DNA of 64,000 bases, taken from Lysinibacillus sp. FSL K6-0232 (lineage in GTDB: Bacteria > Bacillota > Bacilli > Bacillales_A > Planococcaceae). Made by a program: the position numbers and the translations under genes. Location: the NCBI RefSeq assembly GCF_038008325.1, contig NZ_JBBOYW010000001.1:1478001-1542000 (forward strand), read 5' to 3'. Of the stretch, positions 52,797 to 61,498 are shown one piece after another. The notes beneath the pieces were generated by a model. It was not told the origin of the DNA. It did not search any database and worked only from the letters and a program-made list of their open reading frames with translations. Each line of letters begins with the position of its first letter. Within the stretch, counting starts at the first letter, position 1.

Positions 52797-54221
52797 CTGT
52801 CGAACGTTCAATCATTGTGTAGAAAATATACAAATCTATCAGCAGCAGATATTGAGAAGTTACTTGAACTAGAAGCTACATTAGCGTACTATGCTGAGCT
52901 GACGGATTGTTATATGTTCATCGATTGTATGTTAGAAAATTTACCACATGCAATTGTTGTGGCAGAGGCATTCCCAAAGAAGGAAATTGGTTTATACGAA
53001 AAATCTGTTATTGGAAAATTCGTATTTGAAAGCTTTGAACCAGCCGTCTTCGCTGCGTTTAAGCATAAAGAAAAGTCATCCATCTCCAGAGCTGTAACAC
53101 AGGAGGGCATCACGGTAGAGCAGTATGTTGTGCCAATCTTGAATGTGCAGCAGCAAGTGATTGCAGTGTTAATTCAGGAAAAAATGGTGAAGATGCAAAC
53201 AACACCAAAGGATGATTTTCACAATATGCCCTTTGCCTTAATTGAGCATATTGTAGAGCCAAATTCTCAGCCGATGCCAGTTGTATCAGATTTATTGGTA
53301 GAGTCGATTATTTTAACAAATCATGAAAACAAAGTGATTTATAGTAATCCTGCAGGCTATCGATTCATTTCTGAGCTATCAGGATTGGAAAACTTTGATA
53401 ATGTTGCATTGGATAAAATGTTACCGTTTTTACAAGAAGTCTATGATCAAGGCGACGATGTCTTTTTCCTAGAAATTACGATTGAGCGTAAATCCTTTAT
53501 TGTCAAGAAAATTCCAATTCGCAGTCAACATGATAAAGTTACACTGCTAATTATTCATGATCTTACAGAGCTAAAGCTGAAGGAAAATGAACTGATGATG
53601 AAAACATTTGCGATACGGGAAATTCACCATCGTGTGAAAAATAATCTGCAAACGGTAACAAGCCTACTACGCTTGCAAATGCGAAATGACTCATCTGCTG
53701 CGAATGCAAGTGCTTTTCAAGAGGCATTAAATCGAATATATAGTATTTCATCTGTTTATGAGCTTATTTTAGAAAATGAGGATAACGCCGAAGAGAAGGT
53801 AGATGTTATCGCATTAGCTAAAAAAATTGGTCATAAAATGATTGGTACATCCAATACAGCCACAATTCAACTAGCCTTTCAGCATGATAATATGCAGCTA
53901 TTTTGTCATTCGAAAAAGGCAGTATCGCTTGCACTCATTATTTGTGAGCTATTGCAAAATGCATTAAAGTATGCATTTATCGGTCGCAAGGAAGGAACGA
54001 TTGATATTCAATTTATGCAGGAAGATTGCAATATTGTGCTTCATATTTCTGACAACGGCGTTGGAATGCAAGAAGTGAAGGCATCTTTCGGTATGGAGAT
54101 AATCACAAGGCTTGTGGAATATGATTTAGCTGGCTCATTTTCAATTATCCCTAGTGAAGAAGGTACACACACTCAAATTCAGTTTCCTGTAAGTGAGGAG
54201 GTATTTATCGTAAATGGCTAG
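52797..54221 (+). CDS. eutW: Sensor histidine kinase EutW (ethanolamine two-component system)
   Basis: About 474 residues, soluble. The N-terminal region recalls Enterococcus EutW (NVQSLCRKYTNLSAADIEKL). A PAS-like middle region is followed by a HisKA_2-type phosphoacceptor (HHRVKNNLQ, about residue 315) and the ATPase domain (ELLQNALKYAF, ISDNGVGM, FGMEIITRL). In relatives it senses ethanolamine and phosphorylates EutV. The start is unclear: GGGGG lies seven bases before a CTG at 52797, while the next codons upstream (TTG 52779, and ATG 52689) have no ribosome site and would add a hydrophobic extension. The end overlaps eutV by eight bases. Confidence 0.87.
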   Translation: MSNVQSLCRKYTNLSAADIEKLLELEATLAYYAELTDCYMFIDCMLENLPHAIVVAEAFPKKEIGLYEKSVIGKFVFESFEPAVFAAFKHKEKSSISRAVTQEGITVEQYVVPILNVQQQVIAVLIQEKMVKMQTTPKDDFHNMPFALIEHIVEPNSQPMPVVSDLLVESIILTNHENKVIYSNPAGYRFISELSGLENFDNVALDKMLPFLQEVYDQGDDVFFLEITIERKSFIVKKIPIRSQHDKVTLLIIHDLTELKLKENELMMKTFAIREIHHRVKNNLQTVTSLLRLQMRNDSSAANASAFQEALNRIYSISSVYELILENEDNAEEKVDVIALAKKIGHKMIGTSNTATIQLAFQHDNMQLFCHSKKAVSLALIICELLQNALKYAFIGRKEGTIDIQFMQEDCNIVLHISDNGVGMQEVKASFGMEIITRLVEYDLAGSFSIIPSEEGTHTQIQFPVSEEVFIVNG

Positions 54222-54792
54222 GAAAGTTATGATTGTCGAAGATGAATCACTGATTGCAATTGATTTAAAGTTTATGCTAGAAGATAATGGCTACGAGGTC
54301 GTAGCGCAAGCAAATAATGGCGAAGCTGCCATTGAGCTAGCCTTTTTGCATAAGCCACAGTTAATTTTAATGGATATTAAAATGCCTAAGCTGGACGGCT
54401 TAAAGGCAAGTAAAATTATTGAACAACAGCTTGGTATACCTGTTCTTTTCATCTCAGCGTATAGTGAGAAAGAATTGTTGCTATATATGAAACAAGATAA
54501 TATATTAGGCTATGTAATGAAACCGTTTTCCGAAAAAAATGTGTTGCCTGTATTAGAGGTTGCATTCCATCAAATTGATAAATTCAACCGACTCAATGGA
54601 GAGCTTTTACATAAGGAAACACAATTAGAAAAGCGAAAAGTCATCGAACGCGCAAAGGGCTTGCTGATGCAGGCTGAAAATATAAGCGAGGACGAGGCTT
54701 ATCGTAAAATTCGCAATGAAAGTATGCAAACACAGCAGGAAATGGTGCATATCGCCAAACAAATTATTCATACCTTACAAGTCAATAGTTGA
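54214..54792 (+). CDS. eutV: Response regulator EutV with ANTAR RNA-binding domain
   Basis: 192 residues. The receiver domain (about 1-120) has acidic residues in IVEDESL, the phosphorylated aspartate in LMDIKMPKLDG and the lysine in VMKPF. The ANTAR domain (about 130-190) follows a coiled coil, with KVIERAKGLLMQ and SEDEAYRKIRNESM. Phosphorylated EutV dimers bind hairpins with six-base loops in eut mRNA and prevent terminator folding. A matching hairpin overlaps a terminator directly after its stop codon, so it probably controls read-through into eutH and all later genes. Confidence 0.92.
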   Translation: MARKVMIVEDESLIAIDLKFMLEDNGYEVVAQANNGEAAIELAFLHKPQLILMDIKMPKLDGLKASKIIEQQLGIPVLFISAYSEKELLLYMKQDNILGYVMKPFSEKNVLPVLEVAFHQIDKFNRLNGELLHKETQLEKRKVIERAKGLLMQAENISEDEAYRKIRNESMQTQQEMVHIAKQIIHTLQVNS

Positions 54793-54806
54793 AGCAAAGG
54801 CGCTTT
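54791..54806 (+). promoter_or_regulatory. Candidate ANTAR (EutV) RNA hairpin
   Basis: GAAGC and GCTTT close the six-base loop AAAGGC, with A at position 1 and G at position 4 as in known ANTAR targets. It shares bases 54796-54806 with the left arm of the terminator, so the two structures exclude each other. The second hairpin of the usual pair was not found. Confidence 0.5.
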
Positions 54807-54838
54807 AAAGAGATTTTTTCTTTAAAGTGCCTTTTTTT
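54796..54838 (+). terminator. Terminator between eutV and eutH
   Basis: A 15-bp stem pairs AAAGGCGCTTTAAAG with CTTTAAAGTGCCTTT (one G-T pair) around a nine-base loop, followed by Ts. It lies inside the operon and is the expected site of EutV control. Confidence 0.85.
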
Positions 54839-54876
54839 ATATATATTAATTCATTAAAAAAGGGGTGATGAGTAGG

Positions 54877-56124
54877 ATGGCAATGATAGGAACGGTTATC
54901 GTTTATATTATTATGATTTGTGCAGTTTTAGGGGCAATTGGAGCAATCCGAGATGCTGAGTATGGCATTGGTAAAGAATTTATGAATGGTATACATACAG
55001 TTGGGCATATTTTTGTCCCTGCAGCAGGAATCATGGCAGTTATACCTTACTTAACATGGTTTATTAGTCATTTTATTAGTCCGATTTTTGAATTTATTGG
55101 TGCAGACCCCGCGATTGCAGCGACAACCATTTTAGCTTCGGATATGGGTGGTTACCAATTAGCCAATGCTTTAAAAGAGTCCTATGAGGGATGGGTGATG
55201 GCTCTTGTTGTTGGCTTTATGTCAGGTGCTACCATTGTTTTCTCCATTCCAATGGGGCTTGCGATGCTAGACAAGCGTGATCATAAATATATGGCACTAG
55301 GCATTATGGCTGGTGTATTAACAATTCCGATTGGTGCATTTATTTCATCGGTTATGATCGTGCTATTTAACACGGAAGTCCGTGAAGTGATTAGTACAAC
55401 AGAGGCTCCAGCATATGTATTTGCGATTTCAATTTTACAAATATTAATTAATTTATTGCCTTTATTTATTTTTGTTATTTTAATCGCATTAGGCTTAAAG
55501 CTTGTGCCAAATGCAATGATTACAGGCTTTATGCTGTTTGGACGCATTATGGATGCGGGGATTAAGCTTGTCCTTGTTTTCTCAATTGTTGAAATTTTTA
55601 CAGGTCTTTTTACCAAGATTTTTGGTGTATGGGGCTTCGATCCGATTATGGCTGATGAGATCGATCAATTCCGTGCATTGGAAACAGCAGGCTATATCGG
55701 GATTATGCTAGCGGGAGCCTTCCCAATGGTGTATTTAATCCGAAAATATGCTTCGAAACCGCTTGAGGCTGCTGGTAAAAAATTAGGCTTATCCTCAGTA
55801 GGAAGTGCTGGAATTTTAGCAACTGTTGCCAATATTTTAGCAATGTTTACACTTGTACGCCAAATGCCACCAAAGGATAAAGTTATTAATATTGCATTTG
55901 GAGTATGTGCGGCATTTTTATTAGGCGACCATTTATCATTTACAGCTAACTTCCAGCCAACAATTATTTTACCTGTAATTGCTGGTAAGTTTTTAGCAGG
56001 TGTGATTGCGATTATTTTAGCGTATAAGCTATCTGTTCCAACGGCTTTAAAGCTAGAAATTGAAGATCGCAAGGCAGGCATTATTAAAGAGGGCGAATAT
56101 TTAACAGATCAAAAATCTGAATAA
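54877..56124 (+). CDS. eutH: Ethanolamine permease EutH
   Basis: 415 residues with about ten or eleven membrane helices. It moves ethanolamine across the cell membrane and matters mainly when ethanolamine is scarce or protonated. Family-typical stretches are GIGKEFMNGIHTVGHIF, ILASDMGGYQLANAL, IPMGLAMLDKRDHKY and CAAFLLGDHLSFTANFQP. ATG 54877 is eight bases after GGGGTGA; GTG 54865 and ATG 54868 overlap that site. It is the first gene after the conditional terminator. Confidence 0.93.
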   Translation: MAMIGTVIVYIIMICAVLGAIGAIRDAEYGIGKEFMNGIHTVGHIFVPAAGIMAVIPYLTWFISHFISPIFEFIGADPAIAATTILASDMGGYQLANALKESYEGWVMALVVGFMSGATIVFSIPMGLAMLDKRDHKYMALGIMAGVLTIPIGAFISSVMIVLFNTEVREVISTTEAPAYVFAISILQILINLLPLFIFVILIALGLKLVPNAMITGFMLFGRIMDAGIKLVLVFSIVEIFTGLFTKIFGVWGFDPIMADEIDQFRALETAGYIGIMLAGAFPMVYLIRKYASKPLEAAGKKLGLSSVGSAGILATVANILAMFTLVRQMPPKDKVINIAFGVCAAFLLGDHLSFTANFQPTIILPVIAGKFLAGVIAIILAYKLSVPTALKLEIEDRKAGIIKEGEYLTDQKSE

Positions 56125-56145
56125 AGAAGGGCAAGGTGATAGCAG

Positions 56146-56487
56146 GTGAGTGAAGAAAAGAAACGGTTTATTCAGGAGTTTGTGCCGGGGAAGCAGCTAA
56201 CATTAAGTCATTTAATTGCCAATCCTGATCCTGACATGTTTCAAAAGCTTGGCATACAAGAAGCAGGTGCGCTTGGTATTATGACCTGTACGCCAAGTGA
56301 AACGGTTATTATCGCAGGAGATTTAGCGACAAAGGCTGCCAATGTCAAATTAGGCTTTTTAGATCGTTTTACAGGCAGTCTTGTTATTGTTGGCAGTGTG
56401 TCAGAGGTGGAAATGGCAATGCTAGAAATTAATCGTTTTTTATCTGAGGTATTAGGCTATACACCATCGAAAATAACGAAGTCATAG
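56146..56487 (+). CDS. eutS: Microcompartment shell protein EutS
   Basis: 113 residues. A BMC-domain protein of the circularly permuted, bent-hexamer type that helps form shell edges. Recognisable parts are FVPGKQLTLSHLIANP, KLGIQEAGALGIMTCTPSET and VIVGSVSEVEMAMLEI. GTG 56146 has AAGGTGAT upstream. It is the first shell gene, 21 bases after eutH. Confidence 0.93.
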   Translation: MSEEKKRFIQEFVPGKQLTLSHLIANPDPDMFQKLGIQEAGALGIMTCTPSETVIIAGDLATKAANVKLGFLDRFTGSLVIVGSVSEVEMAMLEINRFLSEVLGYTPSKITKS

Positions 56488-56497
56488 GATGTGTCAT

Positions 56498-56995
56498 ATG
56501 AAAAATCGAGTAATGATAATAGGTGGTGTACAGGCAGGAAAGTCAACATTGATGAATACCTTGCTAGGCAAAGAAAGCACAGCCAATAAAACACAGGCAC
56601 TCGTTTATGATGACTGGATTGTTGATACACCGGGTGAATATATTGAAAACCCTATGTATTACAGAAATATTATGGCAACATCATTGGAAGTGACACATGT
56701 TATTTATTTACAGGATGCAACATCAGCTAAAAGCGTGTTTCCACCGCAATTTAGCTTAGGCATCCCTAAAATCCAAATAGGCGTGATTACGAAAATTGAT
56801 GCACCAAATGCAGATGTTGAACGGGCAACTGAGTTACTAAAAAATGTCATCACGCAAGGTGCTATTGTCAAAACCTCTTCATGGAAAAAGCAGGGCGTGG
56901 AGTTTATAGCGCCGCTTATCCAGCTTCGTACTAATGAGGAAATTCGTCAATATGTCAAGGATTGCGATAGTCCGTATCTCATGTATTACCCATAG
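56498..56995 (+). CDS. eutP: EutP, P-loop GTPase-like protein of the eut operon
   Basis: 165 residues. Walker A/G1 is GGVQAGKSTLMNTLLGKE, G3 is VDTPGEYIENPMYY, and ITKIDAPN matches G4. The Salmonella protein has been reported to have acetate kinase activity and its PduV relative associates with the shell; which applies here is open. ATG 56498 suits the AGGA site; ATG 56489 is three codons upstream. It lies between eutS and eutA, an order common in Gram-positive eut clusters. Confidence 0.9.
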   Translation: MKNRVMIIGGVQAGKSTLMNTLLGKESTANKTQALVYDDWIVDTPGEYIENPMYYRNIMATSLEVTHVIYLQDATSAKSVFPPQFSLGIPKIQIGVITKIDAPNADVERATELLKNVITQGAIVKTSSWKKQGVEFIAPLIQLRTNEEIRQYVKDCDSPYLMYYP

Positions 56996-57014
56996 TGATG
57001 AGAGGAGGCATAGG

Positions 57015-58436
57015 GTGAAAACTGAAAAAATATATAGTGCAGGCATTGATATTGGAACAAGCACCACAAAAATGGTTGTCAGTCGTTTTCTATTAAAAAA
57101 TGTGGCAGGCGTTACACATGTGCCAAGAATTGAAATTATTGAGAAAACAGTGTTGCATCAAAGTCCTATTATTAAAACACCGTTTCTAAATAAAGACATG
57201 ATTGATATGCAAAAAATTGAAGCATTTATTTTTCAGCAATATCAATTGGCACAAATTGCACCAACAGATATTTCAACAGGAGCCATTATTATTACAGGTG
57301 AATCTGCCACAAAGGAAAATGCACGTGAGGTTGTTCATACGATTGCAGATGGCGCTGGTCATTTTTTAGTTGCTACCGCGGGACCTGATTTAGAGGGCAT
57401 TATTGCTGCAAAAGGTGCAGGTACATTACAGCAATCAAAGAATTCATCCAAAGTCATTGCCAATATTGATATTGGCGGAGGCACTGCCAATATTGCGGTG
57501 ATGCAGTTTGGCGAAGTAATTGGTACTTGCACCTTGCATGTTGGTGGTAGATTGATTGAGTTTCAGGCTGGCAAAATTCAATCAATCTCTCCACCGCTCA
57601 TGCGATTGATGGAAAAATGGCCTCAGCCGTTAGCTGTTGGTGATTCAGCAGAGGATGTGCGAGTGTCACAATGTGTGGAAGAAATGGTTAAGACACTTGC
57701 CATGATTTTACACGGTCAATGTCAGGATGAAGGGCATCCATTATTGCTAGGGCATTTACCAAACTGGCATAAACCAGTAGATGCTATCGTCTTTTCTGGT
57801 GGTGTAGCTTCCTGCATTTATGAAAATGACTGCACACAGCGTCAATATGATGATCTTGGTGAGAAATTAGCGAAGATGCTGCTACAGCATGAACAGCTCC
57901 AATCATTTTTATGGTTACAGCCAAAGGAAACAGCACGTGCCACAGTAACAGGTGCTGGCACACAAACAACTGACATTAGCGGAGCAACAATTCAAGTGGA
58001 TGCCGAGGTGTTACCGTTAAAAAATGTACCTGTCTTCAACTGTCATATGGATGCATCAATAGACTTTCACACGACAGTGAAGACAGCCGTAGAGCGGGCA
58101 GATGATTTATTTACCATACAGGATAATCGTTCACCATTTGCCCTCTATTTTAGTGAATTGCCTTATTTGAGCTTTCAGGATGTCCAGACATTGTGTCAGG
58201 CGATTTTGCAGCATTTGGCAATAAAATGCTCCAAGGACATACCAATTATCATAGTCATTCAATCAGATTATGCAAAAATTATTGGTCAAACGATACAGGC
58301 AATTGATCCTACAGTGCCAATACTTTGCATCGATCAAATTAAAGTGGATACAGGCGATTATATCGACATTGGAGAGGTTCTGCCATCTGGCGTTGTACCT
58401 GTTGTTGTCAAAACACTTGCCTTCCACTCAAAGTAA
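57015..58436 (+). CDS. eutA: Ethanolamine ammonia-lyase reactivating factor EutA
   Basis: 473 residues. An actin/Hsp70-like ATPase that swaps damaged cobalamin out of EutBC. Two phosphate-binding motifs are visible, AGIDIGTSTTKMVVSR near the start and NIDIGGGTANIAV at about 150, plus VFSGGVASCI near 260. GTG 57015 has AGAGGAGG upstream; the in-frame extension before it overlaps eutP. It is followed by eutB, its target. Confidence 0.93.
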   Translation: MKTEKIYSAGIDIGTSTTKMVVSRFLLKNVAGVTHVPRIEIIEKTVLHQSPIIKTPFLNKDMIDMQKIEAFIFQQYQLAQIAPTDISTGAIIITGESATKENAREVVHTIADGAGHFLVATAGPDLEGIIAAKGAGTLQQSKNSSKVIANIDIGGGTANIAVMQFGEVIGTCTLHVGGRLIEFQAGKIQSISPPLMRLMEKWPQPLAVGDSAEDVRVSQCVEEMVKTLAMILHGQCQDEGHPLLLGHLPNWHKPVDAIVFSGGVASCIYENDCTQRQYDDLGEKLAKMLLQHEQLQSFLWLQPKETARATVTGAGTQTTDISGATIQVDAEVLPLKNVPVFNCHMDASIDFHTTVKTAVERADDLFTIQDNRSPFALYFSELPYLSFQDVQTLCQAILQHLAIKCSKDIPIIIVIQSDYAKIIGQTIQAIDPTVPILCIDQIKVDTGDYIDIGEVLPSGVVPVVVKTLAFHSK

Positions 58437-58447
58437 GGAGGATGAAT

Positions 58448-59812
58448 GTGAATCTATCGGTGATATTTGGTGGAGAAAAATATAATTTTCAATCATTAAA
58501 AGATGTAATGGCAAAGGCCAATGAAGAAAAATCAGGTGATCAGCTAGCAGGCATTGCTGCTGAATCCGTACAGCAACGCATTGCCGCAAAGGCTGTGCTC
58601 AGTGAGCTATTAGTAAAAGATATTCGAGAAAATCCATTAGTGCCAAAGGAAAATGATGAGGTTTCACGCATTATTGAAGGTGATGTGAATGAACAAATCT
58701 ATGGCGAAATTAAAAACTGGAGCATTGAGCAGCTCCGAGAGTATATTTTATCGAATGACACAGGTGATCGTGAGCTAAAGCGTTTAAGCAAAGGCATGAA
58801 TTCTGAAATTATTGCGGCTGTCACAAAGCTGATGTCTAATTTAGACCTTGTTCATGCTGCCAATAAAGTGGAAATTTTATCAACCTGTAATATTACGATT
58901 GGGCAAAAGGGGACATTGTCTTCAAGGCTCCAGCCAAACCATCCAACAGACAATATTGATGGCATTATTGCTTCGCTAAAGGAAGGGCTATCCTACGGTA
59001 TTGGTGATGCTGTTATTGGCATTAACCCTGTGGATGATTCTGTTGAAAGTGTTAAAAAGGTGTTGACTGCGACAAAGGAATTTATCAATGAATGGTCGAT
59101 TCCTACGCAAAACTGTGTATTGGCACATATTACAACACAGATGAAGGCAATTAAGCAGGGCGCACCCGCAGATATGATTTTCCAAAGTATTGCTGGTACT
59201 GAAATTGCGAACCGTTCGTTCGGTATTTCTGCGGATTTAATTCGTGAAGCAGAGGAGCTTATTAAAAAGCAAGGGACAGGAACAGGTCCAAACCTCTTTT
59301 ATTTTGAAACAGGACAAGGCTCAGAGCTATCGGCAGAGGCTCATATGGGCATTGACCAAGTAACACTAGAATCTCGCAATTATGGCTTTGCAAGACATTT
59401 TAATCCTTATATTGTCAATACAGTTGTTGGCTTTATCGGTCCAGAGTATTTATACAATAATAAACAAGTGATTCGAGCAGGTCTAGAAGATCATTTTATG
59501 GGTAAGATGCATGGCATTCCAATGGGTGTGGATATTTGCTATACGAACCATATTAAGGCAGACCAAAATGATATTGAGGATTTAAGCGTGCTATTAACAG
59601 CAGCAGGCGTCAACTTTATTATTGCTGCACCGATGGGTGATGATGTGATGCTCAATTATCAATCCATGAGCTTCCATGATGTGGCTACATTACTCCAAAC
59701 ATTTGGTAAAAAACCAGCACCAGAATACTTAGCATGGTTAGAGAAAATGGGCATTTATGAAAATGGTCGACTTTCAGCAAGAGCTGGTGATTTATCTATT
59801 TTTGAAAGGTAG
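58448..59812 (+). CDS. eutB: Ethanolamine ammonia-lyase large subunit
   Basis: 454 residues, close to E. coli EutB. The TIM-barrel subunit of the adenosylcobalamin enzyme that splits ethanolamine into acetaldehyde and ammonia. Conserved stretches include LSSRLQPNHPTDN (substrate arginine), VIGINPVDDS, FYFETGQGSELSAEAHMG in part (GQGSELSAEAH), GLEDHFMGKMHGIPMG in part (DHFMGKMHG), and CYTNHIKADQND. GTG 58448 is six bases after GGAGG; ATG 58442 abuts that site and is less likely. It works inside the shell together with EutC. Confidence 0.95.
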   Translation: MNLSVIFGGEKYNFQSLKDVMAKANEEKSGDQLAGIAAESVQQRIAAKAVLSELLVKDIRENPLVPKENDEVSRIIEGDVNEQIYGEIKNWSIEQLREYILSNDTGDRELKRLSKGMNSEIIAAVTKLMSNLDLVHAANKVEILSTCNITIGQKGTLSSRLQPNHPTDNIDGIIASLKEGLSYGIGDAVIGINPVDDSVESVKKVLTATKEFINEWSIPTQNCVLAHITTQMKAIKQGAPADMIFQSIAGTEIANRSFGISADLIREAEELIKKQGTGTGPNLFYFETGQGSELSAEAHMGIDQVTLESRNYGFARHFNPYIVNTVVGFIGPEYLYNNKQVIRAGLEDHFMGKMHGIPMGVDICYTNHIKADQNDIEDLSVLLTAAGVNFIIAAPMGDDVMLNYQSMSFHDVATLLQTFGKKPAPEYLAWLEKMGIYENGRLSARAGDLSIFER

Positions 59813-59821
59813 GTGAGTCGA

Positions 59822-60820
59822 GTGAATGAACAATTAGTATCGATGATTACACAGCTTGTCATGGAAAAAATGGCGCAAAGTGCAGATAGTCAAGCAGCTA
59901 AAGCAACGGCTGCTCCAACAGCACAGCCACTTATTCAATTTTATGATAAGCCAGCGAACTCGCAGCACAGTATAACAGAGCCTGAAGCAGCAGCATCCGA
60001 ACCATTAATTAAGCTATATCAGCATGGGCAGCTCCATACAGCGTCTACAACGCTTGAGCAGCCATTACCAGAAGCTGCACCAGCGCAGCCATTTCAATTT
60101 GATACAGCGCCATTGAATGATAGTGTGCAGGCAGCCCAAAAAAACACACCTGCGCGAATTGGTGTAGGCAGGGCAGGAACACGACCAAAAACAAAAACAT
60201 GGTTAAAATTCCGACTCGATCATGCAGCAGCAGTGGATGCCGTATATGGTGAAGTATCGGAGGAGCTACTACAAAAGCTGAATGTGTTTCAAGTAACAAC
60301 AAAAGTGATAGATAAAGAGGAATATATTACAAGACCTGATTTAGGTCGTCGCTTATCGGATGAAGCAAAAGCATTGATTCAGCAAAAATGTAAAGCGCAG
60401 CCCACTGTACAAATTATTATTTCCAATGGCTTAAGTGCCAGTGCCATTGAGGAAAATGTACAAGACGTTTACCTAGCCCTTCAGCAAAGCTTAAACAATT
60501 TAAATATTGATATGGGGACAACGTTCTATATTGATAAAGGGCGTGTTGCCTTAATGGATGAAATTGGTGAGGTATTACAGCCAGATGTCGTTGTTTATTT
60601 AATTGGTGAGCGTCCTGGTCTTGTATCGGCTGAATCCATGAGCGCGTACTTATGCTATAAGCCAAGAATTGGCACGGTGGAGGCGGAGCGCATGGTTATT
60701 TCCAATATCCATAAAGGTGGTATTCCGCCATTAGAGGCTGGCGCTTATCTTGGAACAGTCGTACAAAAAATCTTGCATTATCAGGCAAGTGGTGTAGAGC
60801 TTGTCGCAAAAGAAGGTTAG
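59822..60820 (+). CDS. eutC: Ethanolamine ammonia-lyase small subunit with long N-terminal extension
   Basis: 332 residues. The catalytic part (about 95-330) has RIGVGRAGTRPKTKTWLKFR, cited by GRAGTRPKT, LDHAAAVDAVYGEV, IISNGLSASAIEEN, YLIGERPGLVSAESMSAY and NIHKGGIPPLEAG, all for cobalamin and substrate binding. The first 95 residues are a short amphipathic helix (NEQLVSMITQLVMEKMA) and a proline- and alanine-rich linker with two similar motifs, PLIQFYDK and PLIKLYQH. The helix resembles encapsulation peptides that carry EutC into the shell. The start is GTG 59822 after AGGTGAG. Confidence 0.94.
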   Translation: MNEQLVSMITQLVMEKMAQSADSQAAKATAAPTAQPLIQFYDKPANSQHSITEPEAAASEPLIKLYQHGQLHTASTTLEQPLPEAAPAQPFQFDTAPLNDSVQAAQKNTPARIGVGRAGTRPKTKTWLKFRLDHAAAVDAVYGEVSEELLQKLNVFQVTTKVIDKEEYITRPDLGRRLSDEAKALIQQKCKAQPTVQIIISNGLSASAIEENVQDVYLALQQSLNNLNIDMGTTFYIDKGRVALMDEIGEVLQPDVVVYLIGERPGLVSAESMSAYLCYKPRIGTVEAERMVISNIHKGGIPPLEAGAYLGTVVQKILHYQASGVELVAKEG

Positions 60821-60832
60821 GGGGCTAATAAG

Positions 60833-61483
60833 ATGAATCCTCAAAAAATTATGGCACAAATTTTAGCAATGCAAACTATTCCAAGGGTTAATAGTGAATT
60901 AGCGCAGCAGCTAGCTTTAAAGCCATCGCACCATAGCATTGGGCTTGTGACACTCACCATTGATGATGTTGCCTATGTAGCATTAGATGAAGCAACGAAA
61001 AAAGCAGATGTGGATGTTGTCTATGCGAAAAGCTTCTATGCTGGAGCAGCACATGCATCTGGCCCATTATCAGGAGAGGTAATTGGCATTATTGCTGGCA
61101 GTTCACCAGATGAGATTCGTAGCGGACTAGACGCCATTCAGCAAAAAATTCAATTTGATACGTATTTTGAAGCCATTAATAATAATGATAATCATGCATT
61201 GTTTGCACATACAGTAGCTAGCTGTGGTACGTATCTTGCTGAGGTGGCAAATGTCAAAGTAGGCACACCCCTTGCATATGTAATCGCCCCACCACTAGAG
61301 GCAGTTGTTGGCTTAGATGCAGCATTAAAGGCGGCAGACGTAGAGCTAAAGGTGTTCTTTGGCCCTCCATCAGAAACCAATTTTGGCGGCGGCTTACTAA
61401 GCGGCAGTCAATCATCCTGCGAGGCTGCGGCAAATGCCTTTAGAGAAGCCATTGAACAGATAGCAAGAAACCCAGTGATCTAG
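60833..61483 (+). CDS. eutL: Microcompartment shell protein EutL
   Basis: 216 residues. A tandem BMC-T trimer protein with a gated central pore. Typical stretches are RVNSELAQQLALKPSHHSIGL, cited by ALKPSHHSIGL, VVYAKSFYAGAAHASGPLSGE in part (SFYAGAAHASGPL), ISSCG-like VASCGTYLAEVANV and PSETNFGGGLLSGSQ. It is 12 bases after eutC with AGGGGGC upstream. It may pass ethanolamine or larger cofactors across the shell. Confidence 0.95.
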   Translation: MNPQKIMAQILAMQTIPRVNSELAQQLALKPSHHSIGLVTLTIDDVAYVALDEATKKADVDVVYAKSFYAGAAHASGPLSGEVIGIIAGSSPDEIRSGLDAIQQKIQFDTYFEAINNNDNHALFAHTVASCGTYLAEVANVKVGTPLAYVIAPPLEAVVGLDAALKAADVELKVFFGPPSETNFGGGLLSGSQSSCEAAANAFREAIEQIARNPVI

Positions 61484-61498
61484 AAGGGAGGCGGCTTT

